Assembly: GCF_036182465.1 (NCBI RefSeq)
Contig: NZ_CP108081.1
Location: 6,200,001 to 6,264,000 of the forward strand
Direction of reading: 5' to 3'
DNA length: 64,000 nt
From: Streptomyces sp. NBC_00258
GTDB taxonomy: Bacteria > Actinomycetota > Actinomycetes > Streptomycetales > Streptomycetaceae
The notes under the pieces are model-generated. The model was not told the DNA's origin. It saw only the letters and a program-made list of their open reading frames with translations, and ran no database searches. A program made the position numbers and the translations under genes. Of this stretch, positions 30,901 through 40,654 are shown one piece after another. Within the stretch, counting starts at the first letter, position 1. Every line of letters begins with the position of its first letter.

Positions 30901-32538
30901 GCTTCCGGGCAGCCCCTGCCCGTCGCCGTACCCGCCCAGGGAAACCCCGGTCAGGGCGCCCCTGCCCAGGCCGGCCCCGTTCCCGGCCAGATGGCCCCGG
31001 TGCAGGCCGTTCCTCCGCAGGGCATGCCCCAACAGGGCGCCCCAGGACAGGCACTCCCGGCGCAGGCCGCGCCGACCGGTGCGGCGGACCCCGCGGGAGC
31101 CGTCGGCCCCGGCGGAGTGCCGGTAGCCGCTGCGCCCGCCCAGGCCCCCGTACAGAACGCCCAGCCGGAGCCGTCCCAGACCCCCGCGGACGCCGCTGCG
31201 GCACAGCAGCCCTGGCCGGGTACGGCCGACGGCCCGGCGGACCCGGAGCCCGCGCCTGCGCCCGAGCAGCCCCGTGCCGCACAGCCGCTCCCCGCCGAGG
31301 CCGCGGCGCCTCCCGTCGACCCCAACTCGACACAGGGCCGCGCGTTCAGTGTCCGTACCCTCGGGCAGGGCGTCCCGTTCGGCCGCCGTATGACGGACGC
31401 GCAGCAGCCCCGGCAGAGTCGGCCCGCGTCGCCGCCGACGCCCCAGCCGCTTCCTCAGGCCCAGGCGCAGGCGCAGGCACAAGCCCCGGTCCAAGCTCAG
31501 GCCCAGACCGCTCCGCAGCCGCAGGCCCCCACGCCTCCCCCGCACGCGACCAACGGCTCCGGGCGGCGTCGTAAGCTCGGCACCCGCCCCGAGCCCGTCG
31601 CCGACGTCGCCGAGCAGACGGACACGGCGGCCCGCCCGCACCCGCAGGGCAGCGGACCCCAGTCCCGGCTGGCCAACACCACCGAGGGCACCGGCCGTTC
31701 GTACGCCATAGGAGCCCCCGACGAGAACGCCGACGAGGGGCCCGAGCCGCTCGACGGCCCCGGCGGTGCGGTCGAGGTCGCGAACCAGCCGCATCCGCAG
31801 CCGATGGACGACGAGCTGCCCCCGGAGCCGCTCGACAACCCGCGTCGGCTGCTGGTCTGGCCCGCGCCGGACATCACCACCCAGCAGGCGCTGAGCGACC
31901 GCGGCTACCGGCCCGTCATCGTGCACTCGCGCGAGGAGGTCGACGCGCAGATCGCCGCCTTCCCTGCCGCACTCTTCGTGGACCCGCTCACCGGCCCGAT
32001 CACGCGCACGGCGCTCCAGTCGCTGCGTCAGGCCGCCGTCGCCGCGGAGGTCCCGGTCCTGGTGACGGCGGGCCTCGGCCAGGCGACGCGTGAGGCGGCG
32101 TACGGCGCGGACCCGGCCGTACTCCTCAAGGCCCTCGCCCCGCGCGACAGCGATCAGCACCCGCCGCGGGTCCTGCTCATCGAGGAACACGCGGAGATCG
32201 CGCTGGCGCTGACCTCGACGCTGGAGCGGCGTGGAATGCAGGTCGCACGCGCCTCGTCGGACGAGGACGCCGTCACGCTGGCCTCGCAGATGCGGCCGAA
32301 CCTGGTCGTGATGGACCTGATGCAGGTACGCCGCCGACGTGCCGGAATCGTCGACTGGCTGCGGGCGAACGGCCAGCTCAACCGCACCCCGCTCGTCGTC
32401 TACACCGCAGCCGTCGACCCGACCGAACTGCCGCGCCTCGCGGCGGGGGAGACGGTGCTGTTCCTCGCCGAACGGTCGACGAGTACCGAGGTGCAGGGCC
32501 GGATCGTGGACCTGCTGGCACGCATCGGCACGAACTGA
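28000..32538 (+). CDS. PAS - degenerate histidine kinase - disordered - double receiver protein
   Basis: This 1512-aa protein has two PAS domains (about residues 5-130 and 148-260), a charged coiled coil (265-345), a histidine-kinase-like dimerisation helix at about 348, and an ATPase-like region to about 550. In the dimerisation helix the expected SHELRTPL reads GRSLRGPL, so the phospho-His is missing. The ATPase boxes are also weak, so it is probably a pseudokinase. Residues about 555-1270 are Pro/Ala/Gln/Gly-rich and disordered, with seven Arg-rich motifs of the GRRRRA type. The C-terminal 230 residues form two receiver-like modules; the second has VVMDLMQV with the likely phospho-Asp. GTG 28000 follows GGGAGGAAG. 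The neighbours are not response regulators, so partners are unknown. It probably senses a ligand or redox state and signals by conformational change. Confidence 0.75.
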   Translation: MSSRPSRGAARLAAILDALPDALVLVNANGTVVNANTIALEAFEAPGTALVGRGLLDLLPQFDSRLIPGTMRRPDTVDESGRTRPTRMIARRTDGSEFPVEVTSANLENGQQAYDGYGYTSDELLMLVVRDLSGTVDTEAELARSQRQTEMILRAAAEGVVGTDTEGRVVLVNPAAAQILGFRASDLGGQELHPLMLHSRADGEPFPYEESPLADTLRSGRKHRVRGQVLWSKSGDKVPVDLTTAPVRDGDQLVGAVMTFTDRRPYDSLAEEKDAEAQRHQEELERAAEEHAKELAAFREEHGTQLAELSERHEEELAAGDDRYAALAEREKDRYEALAARHEQLLAVLGRSLRGPLDQLRTELSVLAADDAGQLWPEANQVLHHLSAGYSRITTLVDNVLAYQRLDSGTEEVTRTKVMLDAVVAAGVDGAVELIGPGRVQFAVHAPPIEAEVDPQRLATALAHLVADVAGVDSTGNAPVSAGGYMDNTVVVAAAQRGEVVRIEVRGPYTGGDPVHEPIVRGIVRAHGGVLQTHEVPGMSGSAFVLEVPIGGGAGAVPAPGVDPGMALAVSAGADAGVDPGPAPGGGGVGSAVALPEQASPQSGGRRRARRASVDAFLESEVGPSTETAVPTGRRRRAAGDGGGGGAQLALPAQVSADEAGAEGSGGTGRRRGRPSPAEGDGVSEGAVVTAAEHAAGSAATGLGETVPPQGVPVPAGGRRARRDGERQALPAALPAAPSPAPDAGAAADASGGAPQPTGRRRRALAAAAERAAAQEAGPRAVFALPPAEADRSPEYAAQQAEAHGQAALAQAPVGQPPLSQAALGHAPAQADDGRHDVASHNAADDHTPPQPHPLQAPSGRRRARQTTGELDAATATGAPGVPGQMTPAQGAPQAPGVQGAPAAPGQAVAVPGQGVPVQAAPGQGVPGQEMPAQLGPVQGVPGQALPLPGQLPQAQGVPAEGMAPQAASGQPLPVAVPAQGNPGQGAPAQAGPVPGQMAPVQAVPPQGMPQQGAPGQALPAQAAPTGAADPAGAVGPGGVPVAAAPAQAPVQNAQPEPSQTPADAAAAQQPWPGTADGPADPEPAPAPEQPRAAQPLPAEAAAPPVDPNSTQGRAFSVRTLGQGVPFGRRMTDAQQPRQSRPASPPTPQPLPQAQAQAQAQAPVQAQAQTAPQPQAPTPPPHATNGSGRRRKLGTRPEPVADVAEQTDTAARPHPQGSGPQSRLANTTEGTGRSYAIGAPDENADEGPEPLDGPGGAVEVANQPHPQPMDDELPPEPLDNPRRLLVWPAPDITTQQALSDRGYRPVIVHSREEVDAQIAAFPAALFVDPLTGPITRTALQSLRQAAVAAEVPVLVTAGLGQATREAAYGADPAVLLKALAPRDSDQHPPRVLLIEEHAEIALALTSTLERRGMQVARASSDEDAVTLASQMRPNLVVMDLMQVRRRRAGIVDWLRANGQLNRTPLVVYTAAVDPTELPRLAAGETVLFLAERSTSTEVQGRIVDLLARIGTN

Positions 32539-32617
32539 GCGCCCTCCGTACCGGCGGCACTGGCAGCGCAGGCAGAACCGGCAGCGCCGTCAGTTCCGTG
32601 AGAAGTGCACGTGCGCA

Positions 32618-32667
32618 TACGTGAGTTGGGGCGTTGTTTCACGTGAAACAACGCCCCAACTCACGTA
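32618..32667. other. parS: parS site inside a perfect 50-bp palindrome
   Basis: GTTTCACGTGAAAC at 32636-32649 is identical to the Streptomyces parS consensus bound by ParB. Every base from 32618 to 32667 pairs with its mirror image, giving 25-bp arms with no loop. It lies in the 175-bp gap between two convergent genes and could also terminate both. Streptomyces parS sites cluster around oriC, so this segment is probably within a few hundred kilobases of the origin. Confidence 0.85.
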
Positions 32668-32713
32668 CCGACCCACATGCGGTCAGAAGGCTGTCGCTCG
32701 CCCTCGATGACCG

Positions 32714-34372
<1,659 letters not shown>

Positions 34373-34431
34373 GGCGTCCTCCCGGGGGCGACATTGCCTA
34401 CGCGGTAGTAAGGGTTGGGCTGATTCTGCTC

Positions 34432-34449
34432 ACATACCGCGCGGTATGT
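34432..34449. promoter_or_regulatory. 18-bp palindromic operator upstream of the acyl-CoA synthetase gene
   Basis: ACATACCGCGCGGTATGT is a perfect palindrome (34432-34449) about 60 bp before the start of the - strand ligase gene. TACC-GGTA cores of this shape are typical TetR-family operators for fatty-acid genes in actinobacteria. No TetR gene is adjacent, so the regulator is unknown. Confidence 0.6.
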
Positions 34450-34538
34450 CACTACTCCGGGATGATCGATCACGTCACGACGGGATTCCTTGCCCCCGGG
34501 TGAGCAGTGTGCTTGCCCCGCACTGACCAGCGCACCGG

Positions 34539-35084
34539 TCAGCGCACGGGACCCAGCTCGGGGTCCTCACGAAGCTTGCCCAGAGCACGCGACACGGCCG
34601 ACTTGACCGTACCGATCGACACTCCCAGTACGTCCGCCGTCTGTGCCTCGCTCAGGTCCTCGTAGTACCGCAGGACGACCATCGCCCGCTGCCGCGCAGG
34701 CAACTTCATGATCGCGCGCCACATGGCGTCGTGCAGCGCCTGCTGTTCCGCCGGGTCCCCGGCCGGCGGAGCCTCCGGCTCCGGCAGCTCGTCGCACGCG
34801 AACTCGTCGACCTTCCGCTTGCGCCACTGCGACGTCCGCGTGTTCAGCAACGCGCGCCGTACATAGCCGTCGAGGGCCCGGTGGTCCTCGATCCGCTCCC
34901 ACGCGACGTACGTCTTCGTGAGTGCGGTCTGCAGCAGGTCCTCCGCGTCGCTCGGGTTCGCGGTCAGCGAGCGAGCGGTACGCAGCAGCACTGGTTGGCG
35001 GGCCTTGACGTACGAAGAGAACGACGGGTACGCAAGAGTCCGCGTCGCCGCATTCGAAGCGCTGGTGCAGACGGTTGTGGTCAT
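34539..35084 (-). CDS. SigE-family RNA polymerase sigma factor (ECF type)
   Basis: The 181-aa protein has sigma-70 region 2 at about residues 22-95 (DAEDLLQTALTKTYVAWERI) and region 4 at about 125-175 (LPARQRAMVVLRYYEDLSEA then SIGTVKSAVSRALGKL). This is the two-region architecture of extracytoplasmic-function sigma factors, SigE-family subtype. It directs RNA polymerase to a specific promoter set; the stimulus cannot be told from sequence. No anti-sigma gene lies directly beside it. ATG 35084 is preceded by a weak purine-rich site. It stands between the ligase and the operon of acyl-CoA genes and is likely transcribed alone. Confidence 0.85.
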   Translation of the reverse strand: MTTTVCTSASNAATRTLAYPSFSSYVKARQPVLLRTARSLTANPSDAEDLLQTALTKTYVAWERIEDHRALDGYVRRALLNTRTSQWRKRKVDEFACDELPEPEAPPAGDPAEQQALHDAMWRAIMKLPARQRAMVVLRYYEDLSEAQTADVLGVSIGTVKSAVSRALGKLREDPELGPVR

Positions 35085-35573
35085 GGCTCCACGCTAGGAG
35101 CGCCCCCTACTCCAGCGGATCGGCCGCAGGTCCCGAAGCCGTGTCCGCCTCAGGTTGTAGGAGGGGGGCTGGCCCCACCTACTGAAGGTGGACGCCGGGC
35201 CCCGGCCCCCTGAGGGTTCACCCCTGAGAGACGGCTCCCCTGGCAGTAGTCCGGGCCCAGGAATGATGCGGGAGTAGTACGGCCGCACTCCGCGGGCGCT
35301 CCCGGAGAGTACGCCGGGGTGCTCTCCGAGCGCGGCAGCGAGTTCCTTGGGCTGCGCTGAGACCCGGCCGAGGGCGCGCTCGCACCACCGACGCCGCGCT
35401 GACCCGGCCGCGGCATACGGCGAATCGCGTACGGCGAGTGAAGCGAGTGAAGAACGACGGTCCCGCTCCGGCGCCCGGCCTGGGCAAGCCTCCGCCCCCC
35501 GGCCGACGCGCACCGCGGCCATCCGTCCGCCGCTCCTGGACGAGCACCGCGGTCGTCCGTCCCGCCCCCGGGA
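35085..35573. other. Intergenic region with no supported gene
   Basis: These 489 bp hold only the upstream region of the sigma factor gene (toward 35085) and the tail of the acyl-CoA operon (toward 35573). Frames open on both strands because of high GC, but none has a ribosome site, family motif or consistent codon bias. GC-rich inverted repeats around 35180-35270 may be operon terminators. I see nothing else. Confidence 0.6.
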
Positions 35574-36746
35574 TCAGCCCCGGTCGTCCGTGCCCAGGAT
35601 CAACCCCGATGTGGGGACGCCCGTCCCCGCCGTCACCAGCACTCGGTGGGCCTCGGGTATCTGGTTCACGGACGTGCCCCGGAGTTGTCGTACGCCTTCC
35701 GCCACACCGTTCATCCCGTGCAGATACGCCTCCCCGAGCTGCCCCCCGTGCGTGTTCAACGGCAACCGCTCCTCGGCGACGAAGTCCGCGGCCTCGCCCG
35801 GCTTGCAGAACCCGAACTCCTCCAGCTGTGTCAGCACGAACGGTGTGAAGTGGTCGTACAGGATCCCCACGTCTATTCCGGCCGGCGTGAGCCCGGACGT
35901 GCGCCACAGTTGCCGCGCCACCACGCCCATCTCCGGCAGTCCTGTCAGGTCGTCCCGGTAGAAGCTGGTCATCTGCTCCTGGGCGCGTCCCGCGCCCTGG
36001 GCGGCCGCGGTGATCACGGCGGGCGGATGCGGCAGGTCGCGCGCCCGCTCCACCGAGGTGACGACCAGGGCCTGACCGCCGTCGGTCTCCTGACAGCAGT
36101 CCAGCAGCCGCAGCGGCTCGACGATCCACCGTGACGCGGCATGGTCGGCGAGTGTGATCGGTTTGCCGTGGAAGTACGCCGCCGGATTGGTCGCCGCGTA
36201 CTTCCGGTCGACGACCGCGACCTGCCCGAACGCCTCGGGCGTCAGTCCGTACGTGTGCAGATAGCGCTGGGCCGCCATCGCCACCCAGGACGCGGGCGTG
36301 AGCAGTCCGAACGGCAACGACCAACCGAGCGCGGCGCCCTCGGCCGACGGCTCGCGCCGCTGCACCCCCGAACCGAATCTCCGTCCCGACCGCTCGTTGA
36401 ACGCCCGGTAGCAGACCACCACCTCGGCCACGCCCGTGGCCACGGCGAGAGCCGCCTGCTGGACGGTCGCACAGGCCGCGCCTCCGCCGTAGTGGATCCG
36501 CGAGAAGAAGGACAGCTCGCCCATGCCGGCCGCCTGGGCGACGGTGATCTCCGGGCTGGTGTCCATCGTGAACGTCACCATCCCGTCCACGTCGGCCGGT
36601 GTGAGCCCCGCGTCGTCGAGCGCGGCCCGCACCGCCTCGACGGCCAGCCGCAGCTCACTGCGCCCCGAGTCCTTGGAGAACTCGGTGGCCCCGATCCCGA
36701 CGATCGCGGCCCGCCCGCCGAGCGCGTCCCTCGTCCGTACGCTCAT
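35574..36746 (-). CDS. Thiolase-fold lipid-transfer protein (Ltp2-like aldolase)
   Basis: The 390-aa protein is a thiolase-superfamily member of the SCP-x/lipid-transfer type. It begins AAIVGIGATEFSKDSGRS and carries the GGGAACATVQQAALAV segment at about 88-100 and GGQLGEAYLHGMNG near 335. In mycobacteria Ltp2 with the DUF35 domain of ChsH2 performs the retro-aldol step that removes the last three-carbon unit of the steroid side chain. Here the gene closes an operon holding all partner types, with ATGA overlap to the MaoC gene. Length and order support the same role on a sterol or related branched acyl-CoA; the substrate is not proven. Confidence 0.8.
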   Translation of the reverse strand: MSVRTRDALGGRAAIVGIGATEFSKDSGRSELRLAVEAVRAALDDAGLTPADVDGMVTFTMDTSPEITVAQAAGMGELSFFSRIHYGGGAACATVQQAALAVATGVAEVVVCYRAFNERSGRRFGSGVQRREPSAEGAALGWSLPFGLLTPASWVAMAAQRYLHTYGLTPEAFGQVAVVDRKYAATNPAAYFHGKPITLADHAASRWIVEPLRLLDCCQETDGGQALVVTSVERARDLPHPPAVITAAAQGAGRAQEQMTSFYRDDLTGLPEMGVVARQLWRTSGLTPAGIDVGILYDHFTPFVLTQLEEFGFCKPGEAADFVAEERLPLNTHGGQLGEAYLHGMNGVAEGVRQLRGTSVNQIPEAHRVLVTAGTGVPTSGLILGTDDRG

Positions 36747-37231
36747 GGCCGGCTCCCCGCCCCTCGGACCGCGGCGCCCTCGGCTCCCTCAGTGCCCGCA
36801 GCTCCTTCGGCTCCATCGGCTCCATCGGCTCCGGGGACAGTGACCGTGACCGTCCCTGTGACATGTCTGCCGATCCCGTTGGCCCCCACCACCCTGACCG
36901 TCGCCGTGTCGCCCTCGACCTCCTCCACCGTGCCGGTCAACACCATCGTGTCTCCCGGGTAGTTGGGTGCGCCCAGTCTGATCGCGACCCTTCGCAGCAC
37001 GGACCGCGGCCCGAACCGGTCCGTGATGTAGCGCCCGACCAGCCCGTTGGTCGTCAGGATGTTCATGAAGATGTCCGGCGAGCCCTTCTGCCTCGCGAGC
37101 TCCGCGTCGTGGTGCACGTCCTGGTAGTCCCGCGACGCGATCGCCCCGGCGACGATGAGCGTGCGGGTGATCTCGATCTCCAGCGGCGGCAGGGTGTCCC
37201 CGACCCGCACCGGCCCGACCTCGGTGTTCAT
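36743..37231 (-). CDS. MaoC-like enoyl-CoA hydratase subunit (ChsH1-like)
   Basis: The 162-aa protein has the MaoC hot-dog fold: a GDTLPPLEIEITRTLIVAGA opening, the catalytic ASRDYQDVHHDAELARQKG helix at about residues 33-52 with its Asp/His dyad, and the GRYITDRFG segment. Residues 130-162 are a Gly/Ala/Glu-rich tail. Alone it is too short for a two-domain hydratase, so it probably pairs with the MaoC domain of the DUF35 fusion protein encoded upstream, as ChsH1 does with ChsH2. Start and stop overlap both neighbours (ATGA). Confidence 0.8.
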   Translation of the reverse strand: MNTEVGPVRVGDTLPPLEIEITRTLIVAGAIASRDYQDVHHDAELARQKGSPDIFMNILTTNGLVGRYITDRFGPRSVLRRVAIRLGAPNYPGDTMVLTGTVEEVEGDTATVRVVGANGIGRHVTGTVTVTVPGADGADGAEGAAGTEGAEGAAVRGAGSRP

Positions 37232-38301
37232 ACGTCCCCCTCACCGTGCACGATCAACGCCCCCAACTCCTGGAGCACTTCGCTCCCGCACCCCAGATAC
37301 GCGTCCAGCTGCCGGCCCCACAGAAAGTGCCGGTGCACGGGATGGTCGAGGTCGGCCCCCATACCGCCGTGCAGATGCTGTCCCGCGTGCACCACGCGGT
37401 GCCCCGCCTCCGACGCCCACCACGCCGCGGTCAGCGCGTGCGTGGCGTAGTCCAGCCCCTCGTCCCGCCGCCATGCCGCTTCGTAGGCCGTGACCCGTAT
37501 CGCCTCGGTGTCCATGTACGCGTCGGCCGCCCGGAGTTGGACCCCCTGCTTGGTCGCGAGCGGTCTCCCGAACTGCTCGCGGGTGTTGGTGTAGTCGACC
37601 GCCCGGGCCACCGAACCCGCGCACACTCCGGCCTGCAGCCCCGCGAAGGCGGTACGCGCGGTGGCCAGTACGTCGTCGTACGCCTCCTGACCCGCCACGT
37701 CCGCATCGGGACCGCCCAGCCGCTCGCCCGGTTCCTCGCCCAGCCGGTCACCCGGTGTCGCGTCCAGCGTCAGCCGTCCCGCCGACCAGGGCGCTGTCAG
37801 CTCGACGGGCTCGCACCGCGCGTCGACGGTCCGTACGAGCCACAGGCCGTGCTCGTCGTCGGCGACGAGGACATGCGTGGCATCACGGAGCCACGGCACC
37901 ACGGGGACCACACCGCTCAACTCCCCTGATCCGCCCACTCGTACGGCGGCCTCGGGCAGTGCGCCGGTCACGACCACCGTGCCGTCCCCGATCGCGGGCA
38001 GCAGCCGCTCCCGCTGGTCCGCCGAGCCGTGGGCCGACACCGCCAGCAGCCCGTACACACAGCTCGCCGCGAACGGGACCTGGGCCGTGGTCCGCCCCTG
38101 TTCCTCCAGCAGGAGCACGAGCCCGAGGAGCCCTACGTCCTCGACGGCGGCCGGCAATCCGGCCTCGCACAACGCCTTCCACAGCTCGGCGTCGCTGCCG
38201 GTGCCGGCGGCCGTCAGCCGCTCGTGGGTGGACAGGTCTCCGAAGATCCGCGCGGCCAGCTCGCGGGCCGCCGCCTGCTCCTCCGTGGGCGTGAAGTCCA
38301 T
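37228..38301 (-). CDS. Acyl-CoA dehydrogenase subunit (ChsE2-like)
   Basis: The 357-aa protein is of the acyl-CoA dehydrogenase fold but short and divergent. The N-terminal helical domain is clear (DFTPTEEQAAARELAARIFG). The C-terminal part has TREQFGRPLATKQGVQLRAA and QHLHGGMGADLDHPVHRHFL. No clear catalytic Glu is visible. In ChsE1-ChsE2 type enzymes one subunit provides FAD binding and the other catalysis, forming alpha2beta2 heterotetramers. This gene and the dehydrogenase at 39427-40617 fit such a pair. ATG 38301 lies one base from the previous stop; the end overlaps the MaoC gene. Confidence 0.8.
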   Translation of the reverse strand: MDFTPTEEQAAARELAARIFGDLSTHERLTAAGTGSDAELWKALCEAGLPAAVEDVGLLGLVLLLEEQGRTTAQVPFAASCVYGLLAVSAHGSADQRERLLPAIGDGTVVVTGALPEAAVRVGGSGELSGVVPVVPWLRDATHVLVADDEHGLWLVRTVDARCEPVELTAPWSAGRLTLDATPGDRLGEEPGERLGGPDADVAGQEAYDDVLATARTAFAGLQAGVCAGSVARAVDYTNTREQFGRPLATKQGVQLRAADAYMDTEAIRVTAYEAAWRRDEGLDYATHALTAAWWASEAGHRVVHAGQHLHGGMGADLDHPVHRHFLWGRQLDAYLGCGSEVLQELGALIVHGEGDV

Positions 38302-38302
38302 G

Positions 38303-39430
38303 TCAGCCCCCGCTCCCCTCGACGGCCCGGAAGACCGGCAGCTCCAACTCCTCGTCCACCTGCTCGAATTCCAGCCGAACCGGCAGCCCGATCCGCACCC
38401 GGTCGTGCGGCACTCCCACCACGTTGCTGATCATCCGCACGCCCTCCGCGAGTTCGATCAGCCCCACCGCGTACGGCGGGTCGAAGGCCGGGAAGGGCGG
38501 GTGGTGCATCACCACGTACGAGTAGACGGTCCCCTCGCCGCCCGCCTCGACCGTGTCCCAGTCCGGGCAACCGCACGCGTTGCACCCCGGCAGCCAGGGG
38601 AATCGCAGCGTCTTGCATCCGTCGCAGCGCTGTATGAGCAGCCGGTGCCGGGACACGCCCTCCCAGAAGCCGGCGTTGTCGCGATTGACGACGGGGCGGG
38701 GCCGCTTGGGCCGTGAGACCTCGTCAGCCTGTCCGGTGACCGGCTTCGGCGAACCCTCCGATGCCGCCGAACCATCTGACACCTTCGGTGCCTTCGACAT
38801 CTTCGACACCTTCGAAGACGCCGCAGCCGCCGCAGCCGCCGCGGTATGCGAAACCGCGGCTGCCCCCTCCGCCTTCGGAGCACTCCTTCTCCGAACCGCG
38901 GGCACGTACTTCAGGATCCGGAACCGATGTGTCCCCACCGGCCGGCCGCCCACTCGTACATCCATCCGCGTCGTGACGAAGTACCCCGTGCCCAGCTTGG
39001 TCGCCTTGCGCTCGGAGACCGACTCGATCACCGCGTCGTAGGTGATCGCGTCCCCGGGCCGCAGCGGACTCAGATACTCCTGCTCGCAGTCGGTGGCGAC
39101 GACCGAGGTGTACCCGGCGTCGTCGAGCAGCCCGAGCAGCTCGTCGTACGCCTCGGAACGTCCCGCGTGCCCGGAGAGGCCTCCCATCGTCCACGCCTGG
39201 AGCATGGTGGGCGGTGCTGTGGCATCCGCCCCCGCGTACGCCGGATTCGTGTCTCCCATCGCTTCGCACCAGTGCCGGATCATCGGCTCGTTGACCAGGT
39301 CCTTGCCCACACCGCCGACCGCGGCGGCCTGGCCCTCATAGGCCTTCGCCCGCGCGAACACGTCCTCGTACTCGCCGCCCTCGCCCAAGGCCGCCGCTCC
39401 CTCTCCGCCCGGAACCTCCCGCTCGCTCAC
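38303..39430 (-). CDS. MaoC-DUF35 fusion protein (ChsH2-like)
   Basis: The 375-aa protein has an N-terminal MaoC/FAS1-type hydratase domain (about 20-195; EPMIRHWCEAMGDTNPAYA), an Ala/Ser/Lys-rich linker (about 200-240), and a C-terminal DUF35 module (about 255-375). The DUF35 module holds a CDGCKTLRFPWLPGCNACG zinc rubredoxin-like ribbon and an OB-fold (VYSYVVMHHPPFPAFDPPYA). The same domain order occurs in mycobacterial ChsH2, where DUF35 docks the Ltp2 aldolase. GTG 39430 overlaps the dehydrogenase stop (GTGA); the longer upstream frame is non-coding in character. Confidence 0.8.
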   Translation of the reverse strand: MSEREVPGGEGAAALGEGGEYEDVFARAKAYEGQAAAVGGVGKDLVNEPMIRHWCEAMGDTNPAYAGADATAPPTMLQAWTMGGLSGHAGRSEAYDELLGLLDDAGYTSVVATDCEQEYLSPLRPGDAITYDAVIESVSERKATKLGTGYFVTTRMDVRVGGRPVGTHRFRILKYVPAVRRRSAPKAEGAAAVSHTAAAAAAAASSKVSKMSKAPKVSDGSAASEGSPKPVTGQADEVSRPKRPRPVVNRDNAGFWEGVSRHRLLIQRCDGCKTLRFPWLPGCNACGCPDWDTVEAGGEGTVYSYVVMHHPPFPAFDPPYAVGLIELAEGVRMISNVVGVPHDRVRIGLPVRLEFEQVDEELELPVFRAVEGSGG

Positions 39431-40617
39431 CGCCGCCCCCTGGTCATCCCGAGCCGCATGGTCGCCACGATCTCCCGCTGCACCTCGCTCACCCCGCCCC
39501 CGAACGTGTTGATCTGAGCCGCCCTGTTCATCCGCTCCAGCTCGCCGTCCTCGAACACACCCGGCGAACCGGAACGGACCAGCGCGTCCGATCCGACAAT
39601 CTCCTGACACATTCGGTACACCGCGACCGCCGATTCGGTTCCCACGACCTTCACGCCGCTCGCATCGCCGGGTGCCAGCCGGCCCGCCCCCACATCACCC
39701 ACCAAACGCCAGTTGAGCAGGCGTGTTGCCGCCAGCCGGGCATGCACCTCGGCCAGCCTCGACCGCACCCACGGCTCGTCAACCCTGCGCCGCCCCGTCA
39801 CCGGATCGGGGGTACGGGCGGCGGCCAGAGCGGCCGCGTAGAAGTCCTCGGCCTGCATGCCGATCGCCGCGAGCGCGACCCGTTCGTGGTTGAGCTGGTT
39901 GGTGATGAGCCCCCAGCCGCCGTTCTCCTCACCGACGAGGCCGGCCGCCGGGACCCGGATGCCGTCGTAGTAGGTGGCCGTCGTGGTCAGCCCGCCCACC
40001 GTCGCGATCGGCGTCCACGAGAACCCGGGGGCGTCGGTGGGCACGAGCAGGATCGAGATCCCCTTGTGCTTCGGCGCGTCGGGGTCCGTACGGCAGGCGA
40101 GCCAGATCCAGTCGGCCTGCTGGGCGTTGGACGTGAACACCTTCTGCCCGTCGACGAGCCACTCACCGCCGTCCACCCGCACGGCCCGGGTCCGCAGCGA
40201 CGCCAGGTCCGTCCCCGCGGACGGCTCGCTGTACCCGATCGCGAACACGAGCTCCCCGCGCAGAATCCGCGGCAGGAAGTAGTCCTTCTGTTCCTCGGTC
40301 CCGTACTTCATGAGCGTCGGCCCGACCGTGTTGAGCGTGACCATGGAGACCGGAGCGCCCGCCCGGTAGGCCTCGTCGAAGAAGACGAACTGCTCGTCGG
40401 CACCGCGCCCCTGACCCCCGTACGCGACGGGCCAGCCGAGCCCCAGCCACCCGTCGGCACCGATCCGGCGCAAGAGCGCCCGCTGCCGTTCCGGGACACC
40501 CGGCTCACCCGAGTCCGAGTCCGCGGGCGCCGGCGGCCCGTCCGGCATCAGATCCCGGAAGTACGTACGGAGTTCGGCGCGCAGTCGTCGCTGGCGCTCG
40601 GTGGGGGCGAGATGCAC
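39427..40617 (-). CDS. Acyl-CoA dehydrogenase (ChsE1-like)
   Basis: The 396-aa protein is a full-length flavin acyl-CoA dehydrogenase. It has FAIGYSEPSAGTDLASLRTR (about residue 130-150), WLVDGQKVFTSNAQQADW at about 160, and a C-terminal FGGGVSEVQREIVA arginine-containing motif. The first gene of the operon, it starts at GTG 40617 with GGGAGG upstream. A TetR-type palindrome (40655-40671) lies 38-54 bp before it. With the ChsE2-like subunit it would introduce the double bond that the MaoC proteins hydrate. Confidence 0.85.
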   Translation of the reverse strand: MHLAPTERQRRLRAELRTYFRDLMPDGPPAPADSDSGEPGVPERQRALLRRIGADGWLGLGWPVAYGGQGRGADEQFVFFDEAYRAGAPVSMVTLNTVGPTLMKYGTEEQKDYFLPRILRGELVFAIGYSEPSAGTDLASLRTRAVRVDGGEWLVDGQKVFTSNAQQADWIWLACRTDPDAPKHKGISILLVPTDAPGFSWTPIATVGGLTTTATYYDGIRVPAAGLVGEENGGWGLITNQLNHERVALAAIGMQAEDFYAAALAAARTPDPVTGRRRVDEPWVRSRLAEVHARLAATRLLNWRLVGDVGAGRLAPGDASGVKVVGTESAVAVYRMCQEIVGSDALVRSGSPGVFEDGELERMNRAAQINTFGGGVSEVQREIVATMRLGMTRGRR

Positions 40618-40654
40618 GACGACGGCCCTCCCGGACCTCGTACGAACAAGGGTT

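Noticed and set aside
29170..32190. A 1006-codon - strand frame opposite the PAS protein gene
   Set aside because: High GC gives long antisense frames. The composition is Arg/Gly/Leu-rich without family features, while the + strand has PAS and receiver domains.
35094..35522. A 142-codon - strand frame upstream of the sigma factor gene
   Set aside because: Codon use and composition are not coding-like, there is no ribosome site, and it lies in a promoter/terminator region.
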